This document shows, piece by piece, positions 46,103-54,903 of a DNA stretch of 64,000 nt. Source of the stretch: Altericroceibacterium endophyticum (GTDB taxonomy: Bacteria; Pseudomonadota; Alphaproteobacteria; Sphingomonadales; Sphingomonadaceae). The stretch is from assembly GCF_009827595.1 (NCBI RefSeq), contig NZ_WTYT01000004.1:257317-321316 (forward strand), written 5' to 3'. Each line of letters begins with the position of its first letter. Within the stretch, counting starts at the first letter, position 1. The position numbers and the translations under genes were made by a program. Under the pieces are notes generated by a model, which was not told the origin of the DNA, ran no database searches, and was given only the letters and a program-made list of their open reading frames with translations.

Positions 46103-47389
46103 TCAGTTACGGCCAAGAATAGGGGCGAGATTGTTACGCATGACGGTCCAGGCGGGAATGACCGCCGCCAGCGCGCCAAGCGCGGCTGCACCTGCGAGAA
46201 TGGCGATTTCCTCCGGCAACAGGTGGCCCGGACCGATCCCTGCCTCACCGACACTGTGCAGCGTCTCGCTCGCCAGCCAGAGGAGGCCATGCGCGGCCAA
46301 TATGCCGAGCGCCGCCGCGACAAGGGCGGTCATTACCCCTTCAAGAAGGACGGTTCCGAAGATCGCTGCACGGCTTGCCCCCATCACCCGGAGCAACGCG
46401 AGGTCCCCTTCCCTGCTCCGCATCGCGCTCCACAGGGCGACGAAGATTGCCAGAGCGCCGGTGGCGGCCAGCAGAACGGCGAAACCGCCCAGCGCTTCGA
46501 TTGCCGGTTCAAACAGAAGAATGAGCCGCGAACTTTCCTGCGCGGGGGACGCCGCCTGAAGAGCGGTGTTGCGATTGATCGTTGAAGGAAGCCTGACTGC
46601 TGCGGCCGGGCTGCGATAGTTCAGCAGGATAGCTGTAATTTCGGGCACCATCGGCTCGCGCGGCCCATGAACACCATACGCGCCATGACTGCCGTGATCG
46701 GCGTCAGCATGATGCGCTTCTGCCGCATCCTCATGCCCGTCGTGATCATCCTCAGCCGTGCCGTGGTCGTGCTGGATGCCGTGAACATCCCACACACTTT
46801 CCACGCTGGTGAGGATGAGTCGATCTATCGGTTTTCCGGTTGGCTCAAGAATACCGACAACGATGAACGGCGTATGCTCATGGCCCTGCCCCTCGGCATT
46901 TTCCGCCAAGCCATGGCTGCCGATAAAGCGTTGCCCCAGACCGGCCCCGGTTTCTTCGGCCACCGCAGAACCGATCACCGCCTCAAGCGGTGCCTCGAAT
47001 GTCTTGCCCGACTGTAATTTGGCGGAATAGAGGTCAAAAAGCTCACTCTTCGTACCGACGATCCGAAACCCCGCGAACTGATCGCCCAGTGCCAGCGGGA
47101 TAGCGCTGGCCACCAGTGGATTGTGCCGCAGCCTTTCAAGCGCAGAGAGGGGGATATTTCCCGTGGGCTGATCAAGATGATAGACAGAGGACAGGACAAG
47201 TTGCAGCGGCGAGCCCTTAGCACCGATCACCAGATCAATGCCTTCGGCGCCCTCCAGAAAACGCTCTTCACTCTGCCGTGCGAATTGCAGCAGCAGAGTA
47301 AGCATCGCGACCGAAATCGCCAGCAACAGCACGTTGAGCGCCGTCGTCAGCTTGCGCTCCAGAAGATAGGCTTTGACGAGGCCGATCAT
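46103..47389 (-). CDS. FtsX/MacB-type ABC permease with His-rich loop (428 aa)
   Basis: ABC permease with one N-terminal helix (about 17-36), a large periplasmic domain, and three C-terminal helices, the FtsX/LolE/MacB layout. Residues 203-241 of the periplasmic domain are strikingly histidine-rich: ten His in 39 residues, with HDHGTAEDDHDGHE followed by AEAHHADADHGSHG. Another His pair (GHEH) is at 170-172. This strongly suggests zinc binding. The gene overlaps its ATPase by 4 nt and is in the same operon as zur. The type of permease is unlike classical ZnuB importers. Confidence 0.87.
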   Translation of the reverse strand: MIGLVKAYLLERKLTTALNVLLLAISVAMLTLLLQFARQSEERFLEGAEGIDLVIGAKGSPLQLVLSSVYHLDQPTGNIPLSALERLRHNPLVASAIPLALGDQFAGFRIVGTKSELFDLYSAKLQSGKTFEAPLEAVIGSAVAEETGAGLGQRFIGSHGLAENAEGQGHEHTPFIVVGILEPTGKPIDRLILTSVESVWDVHGIQHDHGTAEDDHDGHEDAAEAHHADADHGSHGAYGVHGPREPMVPEITAILLNYRSPAAAVRLPSTINRNTALQAASPAQESSRLILLFEPAIEALGGFAVLLAATGALAIFVALWSAMRSREGDLALLRVMGASRAAIFGTVLLEGVMTALVAAALGILAAHGLLWLASETLHSVGEAGIGPGHLLPEEIAILAGAAALGALAAVIPAWTVMRNNLAPILGRN

Positions 47390-48045
47390 ACGATTTGCTC
47401 CACCACCCCGGCATGGAGATCGATCACCTGTGAAAAATGCGATCGCAAGCGTTCATCATGCGTTGCCACCAGCAGTGTCGTCCCATGGGTGTGGGAAAGA
47501 TCGAGTAGCAGCCTTGCCACTGTCTCGGCATTTCTGGCGTCCAGCGCAGAGGTGGGTTCATCCGCAATCAGAAGATCGGGTTTCACCACCAGCGCGCGGG
47601 CCAGAGCAGCGCGCTGTGCTTCTCCCTGGCTCAGCATATAGGGCTTGGCATGCGCTTTGCCCGCGATCCCCATTTCCTCGAGCAAGGCATGAATATCTCT
47701 CGGCGTTACTTCACGCCGCGCCAACCGTGCCGCCAACGACAAGTTCGCTTTGATGTCGAGAGCCGAAACAAGTCGCAAGGACTGGAACACCACAGAGATA
47801 TGCCGACGGCGCACGGCATCGCGCGCGGCCTCTGATCCTTCGGAGATACGCTGTCCGGCAATGTCTATCGTCCCGCTATCAGGCTTCAGGAAGCCGCAGA
47901 CGAGATTGATCAGCGTCGATTTTCCCGAGCCGGAGGGGCCCAGCATCAGGCAACGATCCCCGACATCAAGGGTCATGTCAAAGTCGCGCAAAACGGGGCT
48001 CCTCCCGTAGCGATAGCTGACCTGATGCAGTTCCAGCAGGCTCAT
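47386..48045 (-). CDS. ABC transporter ATP-binding protein (219 aa)
   Basis: LolD/MacB-type ATPase partner for the His-rich permease. Walker A is GPSGSGKST, the signature is LSQGEAQRAALARAL (LSQGE instead of the usual LSGGQ), and Walker B is LLIADEPTSALD. ATG 48045 overlaps the zur stop codon (ATGA), and the permease ATG overlaps this gene's stop, so the three are coupled. It powers either movement of a metal chelate or a mechanical step in the envelope. Confidence 0.92.
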   Translation of the reverse strand: MSLLELHQVSYRYGRSPVLRDFDMTLDVGDRCLMLGPSGSGKSTLINLVCGFLKPDSGTIDIAGQRISEGSEAARDAVRRRHISVVFQSLRLVSALDIKANLSLAARLARREVTPRDIHALLEEMGIAGKAHAKPYMLSQGEAQRAALARALVVKPDLLIADEPTSALDARNAETVARLLLDLSHTHGTTLLVATHDERLRSHFSQVIDLHAGVVEQIV

Positions 48046-48437
48046 CGCGTCCGCCCTGCGCAGTCGGGACATGTGCCCGCAATTTCAATGATGGAGCGAT
48101 TCAATTGATAGCCGAGATGCCCCGACATATCCGCCAGAGAAGCCCGCAGCTCTTCATCCTCCAGGCAGACAAAGGCATGGCAGTCGCTGCAAAAGACGAC
48201 CAGTTCGCCGCCATGATCGCAGCAGAAGGCATTCAGACATTCGATGCGCCGCACCTTGCCTTCACATTGCAGCCGGTGGAGCGATCGATAGATCTGCATG
48301 GGAGCAACGGGTTCTCCGCTTGCGGCCAGCCTTTGGGAAATCGCTTTCGCCGACAGCGCCCGATTGGCAGTCCGCGCTACATGCAGCACCAGAGCATCGA
48401 CCGCGAAGGGAGCGCGGCGCTGCAAATTCGGCATCAT
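48042..48437 (-). CDS. zur: Fur-family zinc uptake regulator Zur (131 aa)
   Basis: Fur-superfamily repressor. An N-terminal winged helix (about 15-65) is followed by a dimer domain with CSDC (83-86) and CPDC (123-126), which form the structural zinc site, and a Cys/His cluster FCCDH (71-75) plus His87 for regulatory zinc. Short length and CxxC spacing favour Zur over Fur. Several predicted Zur targets nearby support it. ATG 48437 overlaps the MerC stop (ATGATG). The frame is open up to 48515 but only inside merC. It sits in the third position of its own operon, so autoregulation is likely. Confidence 0.87.
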   Translation of the reverse strand: MMPNLQRRAPFAVDALVLHVARTANRALSAKAISQRLAASGEPVAPMQIYRSLHRLQCEGKVRRIECLNAFCCDHGGELVVFCSDCHAFVCLEDEELRASLADMSGHLGYQLNRSIIEIAGTCPDCAGRTR

Positions 48438-48823
48438 TCTGGGCACGACATTCTGCTGCGCCAGTTCATGATATGGGCCGCGGCGAGCATCGCCGCACCG
48501 GCAGTTGTCACCCATGGTTCAACCACCTGCCCTTCGAGCAGCAAACTGCCTGCCATCAGCCCCAGTCCCAATAGACCAAGCCGCAGCGTGAAAAGCATAT
48601 GGACAGACCGTTTTTCCGCGCGCCAGAGGATCACACTGCTGAAGGGAAGCGCGATCAAGAGCACCACCACATGAAAGCTATCCGGCACATCTATCCAGCC
48701 AAACCAGATGGGCAGGAATGCAATCAGCAGCGGCAAAGCGAGGCAATGCACCATACATGCCGCCGACAGGGTGATGGCAAAGCCATCCAGCCAAGCGGCA
48801 GGACGCTTTTGCTCTACGATCAA
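48434..48823 (-). CDS. MerC-domain membrane protein (129 aa)
   Basis: Four predicted helices with the MerC signature SAACMVHCLALPLLIAF, where a Cys-x3-Cys in helix 1 can bind a soft metal. MerC was named from mercury operons; no mercury reductase or MerR is present. In this operon, between DUF1826 and zur, a role in zinc handling is likelier. It overlaps both neighbours by about 4 nt. Confidence 0.82.
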   Translation of the reverse strand: MIVEQKRPAAWLDGFAITLSAACMVHCLALPLLIAFLPIWFGWIDVPDSFHVVVLLIALPFSSVILWRAEKRSVHMLFTLRLGLLGLGLMAGSLLLEGQVVEPWVTTAGAAMLAAAHIMNWRSRMSCPE

Positions 48824-49461
48824 GCGCAGGCTCCCTCACGCGCAAAAGCGGGTGTATCTATGACAAGCACGAGCCGCTCGCCCCCCATGTCACCCATCGG
48901 CGGGGAGCGATGGAGGCATGCCTCGTGCCCCTCACCGAATGCGCGGCCCTTGAACAGCCCCACCCATCCGGTCGGCATGGTCCACAAATTATTCGGATCA
49001 ACTTCGGAATGCGGTGGCAAGACCTGTGTGCCCGGCCCGGCATATGTGGTGATCAGCCGCAAATCGGTGTTGTCCGCATGGATTTTGCGGCACGCATTCG
49101 TGCTGACGACTTCCAGGCGGATCGTAACGGTGTCCACCTGCATCAGCGCAGCCAGCCGCGTGGCAAGCATTTGAATGTCGTCAGCAAGGGCGGCGGGAAT
49201 TTGGCCCAGCGCAGCCACTGCCGCTTCCGGTGTCCCGGCTGCCTTCCAATGGCCCCCATCTTCGGAAAGCACTTGCGCGGCGGCCTCCGCTATCGCCCCC
49301 AATTCGCGTTCTTCCACTATGAGTGCGTGATCCCGGTCGTGAATCAAGCGCCAGGATTGGCCCTCATTTTCAGATATGTCGGCAGCAGAAGGCAGCACAC
49401 CTGCCCGCCCCCGTGAGGGAAAGGCGGGCACTAAATCATCAGATTCGATATGTTGTAACAT
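48820..49461 (-). CDS. DUF1826 protein, first gene of the zur operon (213 aa)
   Basis: Member of DUF1826, proteins repeatedly linked to Zur and COG0523 genes; biochemical role unknown. Conserved-looking segments include RKIHADNTDLRLITTYAGPG and LPPHSEVDPNNLWTMPTGWV. His and Asp/Glu residues in HADN and HSEVD could bind metal, as in a cupin-like site (inference). ATG 49461 lies inside the Zur-like box, and no strong ribosome binding site precedes it, so translation may be leaderless or a downstream GTG at 49431 may be used. It heads a six-gene operon. Confidence 0.8.
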   Translation of the reverse strand: MLQHIESDDLVPAFPSRGRAGVLPSAADISENEGQSWRLIHDRDHALIVEERELGAIAEAAAQVLSEDGGHWKAAGTPEAAVAALGQIPAALADDIQMLATRLAALMQVDTVTIRLEVVSTNACRKIHADNTDLRLITTYAGPGTQVLPPHSEVDPNNLWTMPTGWVGLFKGRAFGEGHEACLHRSPPMGDMGGERLVLVIDTPAFAREGACA

Positions 49462-49464
49462 GAC
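49447..49464 (-). promoter_or_regulatory. Candidate Zur box overlapping the DUF1826 start codon
   Basis: The + strand 18-mer GATATGTTGTAACATGAC matches the recalled Zur consensus GATATGTTATAACATATC at 15 of 18, with the core ATGTTGTAACAT. It includes the ATG of the first gene of the zur operon, so bound Zur would sit on the start of the transcript or gene. Confidence 0.65.
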
Positions 49465-49576
49465 TCAATGAGTAAGCGCATCGACGCAAAGAAGTCAATG
49501 ATACCCTGTATCGTTCAGCGGCAATATTCCAATCACCGGGCCTGCCACACAGGCCGCCCTTGCAGCTTAATCTCCG

Positions 49577-51361
49577 TCACTGCTCTTTCAGCTCGCGTCC
49601 GATGGGGTAGATCGGCAAAGGCGCCGCAAAATAAGGCGACCTTTCGGCAAACCATTTCAGACGCGCTTCTGGATCAGCCGCGAAGGCGGCGTCAGAGGCC
49701 AGACGTTGCTCGAATGCATCGCGCAGCTCGGGATCACTTTCCAGCATCCGCTCCGCTACTGGCGCAAGGAGGAAGCGCTCACGGCTCCCACTGCTCTCCA
49801 TCAATTCTGGAAAGAAGCCCCAGGAGAACACGGAATCCACGGCTTCAGGCTCCAGCAGCGCTGCGGCCAGCAATCCGCGTGGCTGATCATAGGGCACCCT
49901 GATCGATCCTGCCGCCATGCGTACATTCCGCTTCTCCCGCCGGAAATCCGCCGACATGCGTGCCGCCGCATCGTAGACCGGTCCCAGCTGCATATTGGAT
50001 GCGGCAGCCATTTCGAGTGTCAAATCCCGCGCGGTGTCGATGCGTTCGTAGGAAATGCCGTGCAGATCCAGCAATGCGATCACATCCCTCTCTGCAGCGG
50101 GCACCCACCAGGCCTCCGGCAAGGTGACATGGGACACGGGATGTTCGCCAGTGACCGGCAATTCCCATTGCTGCACTTGTCCGAGATAGCGAATTTCCTC
50201 GGCCCCCGAGGCGGGGGATTGCACCCGTTCAAACGCCATGCCGGTGAAGGGAATCGTGGTGAATGGCTGCTCGTCACGCGCCCATTCAACGGTCAGTTTT
50301 TCGGGGCGCGCATTGCGGTCAGCGGCGATGGCTGATTGCAATTGCGGCAAACTGGCTGCCGCCGTGCGCAACGCGCCTTCCATCATCGCGTATGCCCCCA
50401 AAACGCGCTGGCGATAGGGTTTGAGATTGTGCATTTCGACCAGCACGACGGGAATGCGGGCGAAATCGCCATAGCCGGTGGAGTAACGCGGCCCCTCTGC
50501 GGACATACGCAGCCCCTTGTCGATCCGGTAATCATCGAGCGCGCTGGGATAGAAATGCGGATTGTGCCCCTGCTGCCGGACAAAGGCGTTTACCCCGTCC
50601 TCAAAGCTGCCCTTCAGCCATTCGGCAATGGCCGGTGACTGCACATGCCGCCCCCATCCGGCATAGGTGTAGGTCACGTCATAACCGTGATCGAACCCGT
50701 CCGAGGCATGCATGTCGAGATAGAGCACCGGGTCGAGCTGACGCAGCAGCGGCAACAGCGCACGCGTTTCCGGCGCGGCGGCCTTCGCATAGTCGCGATT
50801 GAGATTGATCCTCTGCGCCGTGTTGCGACTGCCCGAATTTGCTGGGCCGCGCAGATGCGGAGCGTTGAAGCGGCTGACCTGTTCATGGCCATCGACATTG
50901 TAGATTGGGACAAAGACCAGATCGACCTTGCTCAGCAGATCCTCTTTTCCGCCCAGCGCAATATCGCGCAGCAGCATCAGGCCCGCATCCTTGCCCGAGA
51001 TCTCATGGCTGTGAATGCCCGCCTGCACCAGCACCACCGGCCTTTCCTTCTCGGCGGCGGCACTCGCGCGGATATAATAAAGCTGGCGGCCCTCAGCAGA
51101 GGTACCGAAGGCCACCCGGGTGAGCAGCGGACTTTCCGCCACCAGTTTCTCTAGCCAGGCGCGCGTTTCTTCATAGCTCGGCGTGCGGGCAAAATCGGCG
51201 GCCTCGGCGGGCGTTATCCAGGGGTCATCACCGCTGGCAATCCAGCTCTCGCTGGCGCCCGACCAGTCCGGGACGGGTGGCAGGACAGGTTCGACCTGCG
51301 CGTGGAGAGGCACCCCGCACAGCAAGGCAGGAATGGCGGCGATCAGGGGAATACGCATCAA
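49577..51361 (-). CDS. Secreted M14-family zinc carboxypeptidase (594 aa)
   Basis: A signal peptide covers about 1-22 (GVPLHAQVE). The M14 zinc motif is HSHE (His117, Glu120) in QAGIHSHEISGKDAG, and the third ligand is His219 in LDMHASDGF. The substrate-binding pair is in INLNRDYAK (188-192). A C-terminal domain of about 200 residues follows. It cuts C-terminal residues, or gamma-linked bonds, from peptides in the periplasm. It is the last gene of the TonB receptor / ABC / DUF3526 operon, and its ATG codons overlap the stop of the upstream permease, so it probably processes the peptide handled by that system. Confidence 0.9.
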   Translation of the reverse strand: MMRIPLIAAIPALLCGVPLHAQVEPVLPPVPDWSGASESWIASGDDPWITPAEAADFARTPSYEETRAWLEKLVAESPLLTRVAFGTSAEGRQLYYIRASAAAEKERPVVLVQAGIHSHEISGKDAGLMLLRDIALGGKEDLLSKVDLVFVPIYNVDGHEQVSRFNAPHLRGPANSGSRNTAQRINLNRDYAKAAAPETRALLPLLRQLDPVLYLDMHASDGFDHGYDVTYTYAGWGRHVQSPAIAEWLKGSFEDGVNAFVRQQGHNPHFYPSALDDYRIDKGLRMSAEGPRYSTGYGDFARIPVVLVEMHNLKPYRQRVLGAYAMMEGALRTAAASLPQLQSAIAADRNARPEKLTVEWARDEQPFTTIPFTGMAFERVQSPASGAEEIRYLGQVQQWELPVTGEHPVSHVTLPEAWWVPAAERDVIALLDLHGISYERIDTARDLTLEMAAASNMQLGPVYDAAARMSADFRREKRNVRMAAGSIRVPYDQPRGLLAAALLEPEAVDSVFSWGFFPELMESSGSRERFLLAPVAERMLESDPELRDAFEQRLASDAAFAADPEARLKWFAERSPYFAAPLPIYPIGRELKEQ

Positions 51362-52737
51362 TCGTCTTTCGGTCTGGAGTCCCGGGCACTACTCACCCGC
51401 GTGACCTTTCGTGCCCCCAGCCATAGGAAAAGAGCTGCGGCGAGCAAAAGGGCCACCAGCGATCCGGCGGGTAGCGACCCACCCGGCACGCGCGAGGTAT
51501 AGCGCGGAATCTGCGCAAAATCCGCGCGCGTGAACGCTTTGTCGTTGAACATATAGGGGTAATAAAACTTACGCAGACGCTCGTGATAGGCGGCGATCGA
51601 ATCCTGATAGGCGAATCCCGCAGTGCTGTCCGTATCCGCCAGACGATGCATCACATTCATCGTGCCCACACCGGGCAGGATCAGACCGAGCCGTGATGTC
51701 CACTTGTCGCGTGCGGTCAGGGCGCCGCGATAATCTGCGACGTCTTGCGCCACGGTTTCATCGCCGACCTGATGCATGGCGTAATACCATTTCCAGTGGA
51801 AACGCCCTTCGAACTCTTCCTTCCCGCGCCACTCTGGGTGATTGACGAAGAACGGTTCGAACGTCTCCTCTTTCGGAATGTCCCAGCCTTTATGAACGAC
51901 TTCGCGCTGAGCCAGCGTCAGGTCGATGCCCTTGCCCGCCGGGATCGCCCCGGCGATGGCAGCATTGCCGAGCGTCGGGATCACCAGGGTCGGGACAATC
52001 CAGCACCCGATCATCGCTGCGGCTGCCGTTGCCGAGGCACGCAGAGCCGCCCCGATCAGCAGCGCCAGACCGAACCAGAAGGCGCAATAGAGCGCAGCGG
52101 CCAGCATGATTCCGAACGTCCCCGCAACCGGAGCCCCGGCGATTATGGCACCGGTGATCAGCGGCAGGGCCAGCGCGGCCAACACCAGCGCATAGCGAAG
52201 GCCGGTGCGTCGCCGCCACAGGCCGCTCCCCGGCAGGGAGAGCAGCAGGCGCAAGCGCCCTGCCTCACGCTCCGCCGTGACCATGTCATGCGTGAGCGCG
52301 ATGATGACGAGCGGGGCGAGATAGATGAGCACGAAGGCCCAGTCGAACACGCCGGGCAAAGCAAGCTCGGCATTGTAATTTTCGGAATCGTAGCGCTGCG
52401 CCTCCAGCCCAAGTGCGCGTATCCGCAGCACGAAGGGTTGCAGGTCGCGCTGACCGATCGCGGCAAAGGCCAGAGCGGGCGGCGGATCCTGCGTCAGCAT
52501 GAAGGCGTAATAGGCATTGTAACCCGCCTCACCCTTCGGCCCGGCCTGAGCGGCCTCCACCGCTGCCAGATCGCGCGTCTGCTCACGCTCGACACGCTCG
52601 ATAGTCGCGCGTTGCGCATCCATCTGGACAAGGCCCGACCATACTGCGGCGCTGGTCAGCATCAGCAAAAGGATAACGGCGAAGAGGTTGCGGCCGGATC
52701 GCAAGAGCAACCGGGCCTCTGCGCGAAGCGGGCTCAT
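51358..52737 (-). CDS. ABC-2-type permease, DUF3526 (459 aa)
   Basis: Membrane subunit of an ABC transporter. One N-terminal helix (about 20-37) is followed by a long periplasmic segment, five helices (about 135-310), another periplasmic segment, and a C-terminal helix. LIYLAPLVIIALTHDMVTAE with EREAGRLRLLLSLPGSG is the ABC-2 core. It overlaps both neighbours (upstream permease, M14 peptidase) by 4 nt. Paired with the next permease it probably forms a heterodimer. Confidence 0.85.
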   Translation of the reverse strand: MSPLRAEARLLLRSGRNLFAVILLLMLTSAAVWSGLVQMDAQRATIERVEREQTRDLAAVEAAQAGPKGEAGYNAYYAFMLTQDPPPALAFAAIGQRDLQPFVLRIRALGLEAQRYDSENYNAELALPGVFDWAFVLIYLAPLVIIALTHDMVTAEREAGRLRLLLSLPGSGLWRRRTGLRYALVLAALALPLITGAIIAGAPVAGTFGIMLAAALYCAFWFGLALLIGAALRASATAAAAMIGCWIVPTLVIPTLGNAAIAGAIPAGKGIDLTLAQREVVHKGWDIPKEETFEPFFVNHPEWRGKEEFEGRFHWKWYYAMHQVGDETVAQDVADYRGALTARDKWTSRLGLILPGVGTMNVMHRLADTDSTAGFAYQDSIAAYHERLRKFYYPYMFNDKAFTRADFAQIPRYTSRVPGGSLPAGSLVALLLAAALFLWLGARKVTRVSSARDSRPKDD

Positions 52738-54152
52738 CGCAGATTCCTTTCAAGACGGCGACTGGCCCAGACAGCCAGAACGGAGAGGGCTGCCAACCAG
52801 CCCAGCAGAACGGCGGCGGGCCAGATAAGGTCAGACGGGCGATCAAACGGACTCGGCGCCTGATAATGGAAGCGCGGTATATCCTGCCAATATTCAGCTG
52901 AAATGCGCGGATCTTCTCCGCCAATGCCGGGGATCAGCTCCGCCTGCATACGGTTGAGCCGCTGCACGAAATCGTAGCGGAAAGCCTCCGTCTGCTGGAG
53001 AAAATCATAATGCGCGGCAAGGTCGCTGCCAGCCAGCGTCATGGAAAGCTGACGGATAGCGATAAGCGGACTGATCAGGGAAAAATCATGCACCAGCGCA
53101 TTCTGCGCATCCTCCCGCGCCCTGCTTCTCTCCGCCGCATCGGCATAGATCCCCGTGGTCAGGCGTTCGCCTTCGATACTGACCAGACCGGCATATTGCA
53201 CAGGCAGATCTTCGACCGATTCCACACCATATTCATCCAGAACGCGCTGGCGAAAGTCGTTGAAATAGGGGTCGTCGGGATCGTGGCTGTCGCCGATTTC
53301 AGCCACTTCGCGGTGCAGCGCGATCTCGGTTTCGATATTGGTATCGAGCTGCGTGCGCGCCTCCGCCGCCACGGGCAGCGCGCGCGGCAACAGGATAACA
53401 CCCACCATCCACAGACCGATGAGCACGGCCAGCACGTCACGCGACCGGCGCAGCACAGCCGACAGGATCACCCCCAGCACCGCCCAGAGCAGCAGCCAGG
53501 CTGCATAGCCACCGATCATCGGCAGCACGGCGGCCCAGCTTGCGGCACCTGTTGCCGCAAACCCGCCGAGCACGAGGAAGGCCGGCAGACCGATCACCAG
53601 CGCAATCACGCCATGCGCCAGCAATTTGCCCTGCATGACCTGCCGCGCGGCCACACCCTGCGCGGCCATGAGCCGCAACGTTCCGCGCTCGCGTTCACGC
53701 GAGATGCTGGCAAAGCCGAGAAAGATCAGCAGCAGCGGCGCAAGCGTCTGCAACACGAAAGCGGGCGTCAGCTGACCAAAGCGCATTAACAGTGATGACT
53801 GGCGCGCCTCGGCAAAATTGGCGCTGTTCTGGCGATGCCCTTCGAGAAAGATCGTGTTGCCGGTATAGCTGTCCACGCCCGTATCGAAAAAGGCCAGCGG
53901 CGCGATGGGGCGAAAGACGAATTGGCCATAATGGACCATGCGGTGGGGATGTCGGTCAGGCTGCTGGTCGAATTGCTCATCCACGCTCGCCTGGTAGCGT
54001 TCACGGTCAGCCTCGATCGCGACGCGCCGTTCAAGACTGGTGAAACTCGCCACCAGCACCAGCAGAACGAGCAGGCCGCTGGCGAGCAAACCTGCCCGGT
54101 TTCTGAGCAAGGCGCGCCATTCGTCGCGCGCGATCAGGCCAACCGAACTCAT
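52734..54152 (-). CDS. ABC-2-type permease, DUF3526 (472 aa)
   Basis: Second membrane subunit, with the same layout as its neighbour: an N-terminal helix, a periplasmic segment with FRPIAPLAFFDTGVDSYTGN, a helix block containing APLLLIFLGFASISRERERG (ABC-2 core), a second periplasmic segment and a C-terminal helix. It is similar in plan but not close in sequence to the adjacent permease, suggesting an old duplication. It overlaps the ATPase gene by 4 nt. Confidence 0.85.
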   Translation of the reverse strand: MSSVGLIARDEWRALLRNRAGLLASGLLVLLVLVASFTSLERRVAIEADRERYQASVDEQFDQQPDRHPHRMVHYGQFVFRPIAPLAFFDTGVDSYTGNTIFLEGHRQNSANFAEARQSSLLMRFGQLTPAFVLQTLAPLLLIFLGFASISRERERGTLRLMAAQGVAARQVMQGKLLAHGVIALVIGLPAFLVLGGFAATGAASWAAVLPMIGGYAAWLLLWAVLGVILSAVLRRSRDVLAVLIGLWMVGVILLPRALPVAAEARTQLDTNIETEIALHREVAEIGDSHDPDDPYFNDFRQRVLDEYGVESVEDLPVQYAGLVSIEGERLTTGIYADAAERSRAREDAQNALVHDFSLISPLIAIRQLSMTLAGSDLAAHYDFLQQTEAFRYDFVQRLNRMQAELIPGIGGEDPRISAEYWQDIPRFHYQAPSPFDRPSDLIWPAAVLLGWLAALSVLAVWASRRLERNLR

Positions 54153-54901
54153 ATTGCCTGTCCTGTCCCGGCATAGCGATCATGCAAGGCGTTGAGATCG
54201 AAACGCGCGCCCTCGCCCGCCTGCTGTTCCTCCTCGATCCGCCCCGCCGTGAGGAAGCCGATCCGATCCGCGATATCGACCGCGCTGACGAGGTCGTGCG
54301 TCACCATCAGCACCGCCACCTGACGCTCCCGCGCTGTATCGAGCAGTCCGTTGAATTCCAGCACCGCCCGCGGGTCGAGGCCCGATGTCGGTTCATCCAG
54401 CAGCAACACGGGCACATCGCGTGCCAGAGCCAGAGCAATGGCCACTTTCTGCCGCATTCCCTTGGAGAAACCGGACATGCGCCGGTCCCATGCCTGACTG
54501 TCCAGACCGACCGCACCGAGTGCGGGTTCGATCACCGACGCTCCGGTGTCATGTCCGGCCAGCGCCAGGAAATAGGCAATGTTTTCGCGCGCGGTGAGAT
54601 GGTCATAGAGAGAGACATTCTCCGGCACATAGGCCATTTGGGCACGGGCGCCCCGGGGGTCGGAAACCGGGTCAATCCCGCAGACACGCACGCTTCCGCT
54701 GGAGGGTGCGATAAAACCGAGCAAGGCCGAAAGCGTCGTCGACTTGCCGGCTCCATTGCCGCCCAGCAGTGCGTAGATCTCGCCGCGCTGTACGCTGAGA
54801 TCCAGGCCGCGCAGCACCGGCGCTGTGCCATAGCTGTGCTGGACGCCGGCAAGTTCTATCGCAGGCTCGGCTGTGCCTTGGGCCATGTCCATATTCTCCA
54901 T
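54149..54901 (-). CDS. ABC transporter ATP-binding protein for DUF3526 permeases (250 aa)
   Basis: CcmA/NosF-type ATPase. Walker A is LLGGNGAGKST, the signature is MSGFSKGMRQKVAIALAL, and Walker B is VLLLDEPTSGLDP. ATG 54901 starts 3 nt after the receptor stop with AGGA about 9 nt upstream; the frame is open to 54988 only within the receptor gene. No solute-binding protein is encoded in the operon, so transport direction cannot be inferred from components alone; ABC-2 systems are most often exporters. Confidence 0.92.
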   Translation of the reverse strand: MENMDMAQGTAEPAIELAGVQHSYGTAPVLRGLDLSVQRGEIYALLGGNGAGKSTTLSALLGFIAPSSGSVRVCGIDPVSDPRGARAQMAYVPENVSLYDHLTARENIAYFLALAGHDTGASVIEPALGAVGLDSQAWDRRMSGFSKGMRQKVAIALALARDVPVLLLDEPTSGLDPRAVLEFNGLLDTARERQVAVLMVTHDLVSAVDIADRIGFLTAGRIEEEQQAGEGARFDLNALHDRYAGTGQAI

Positions 54902-54903
54902 GA

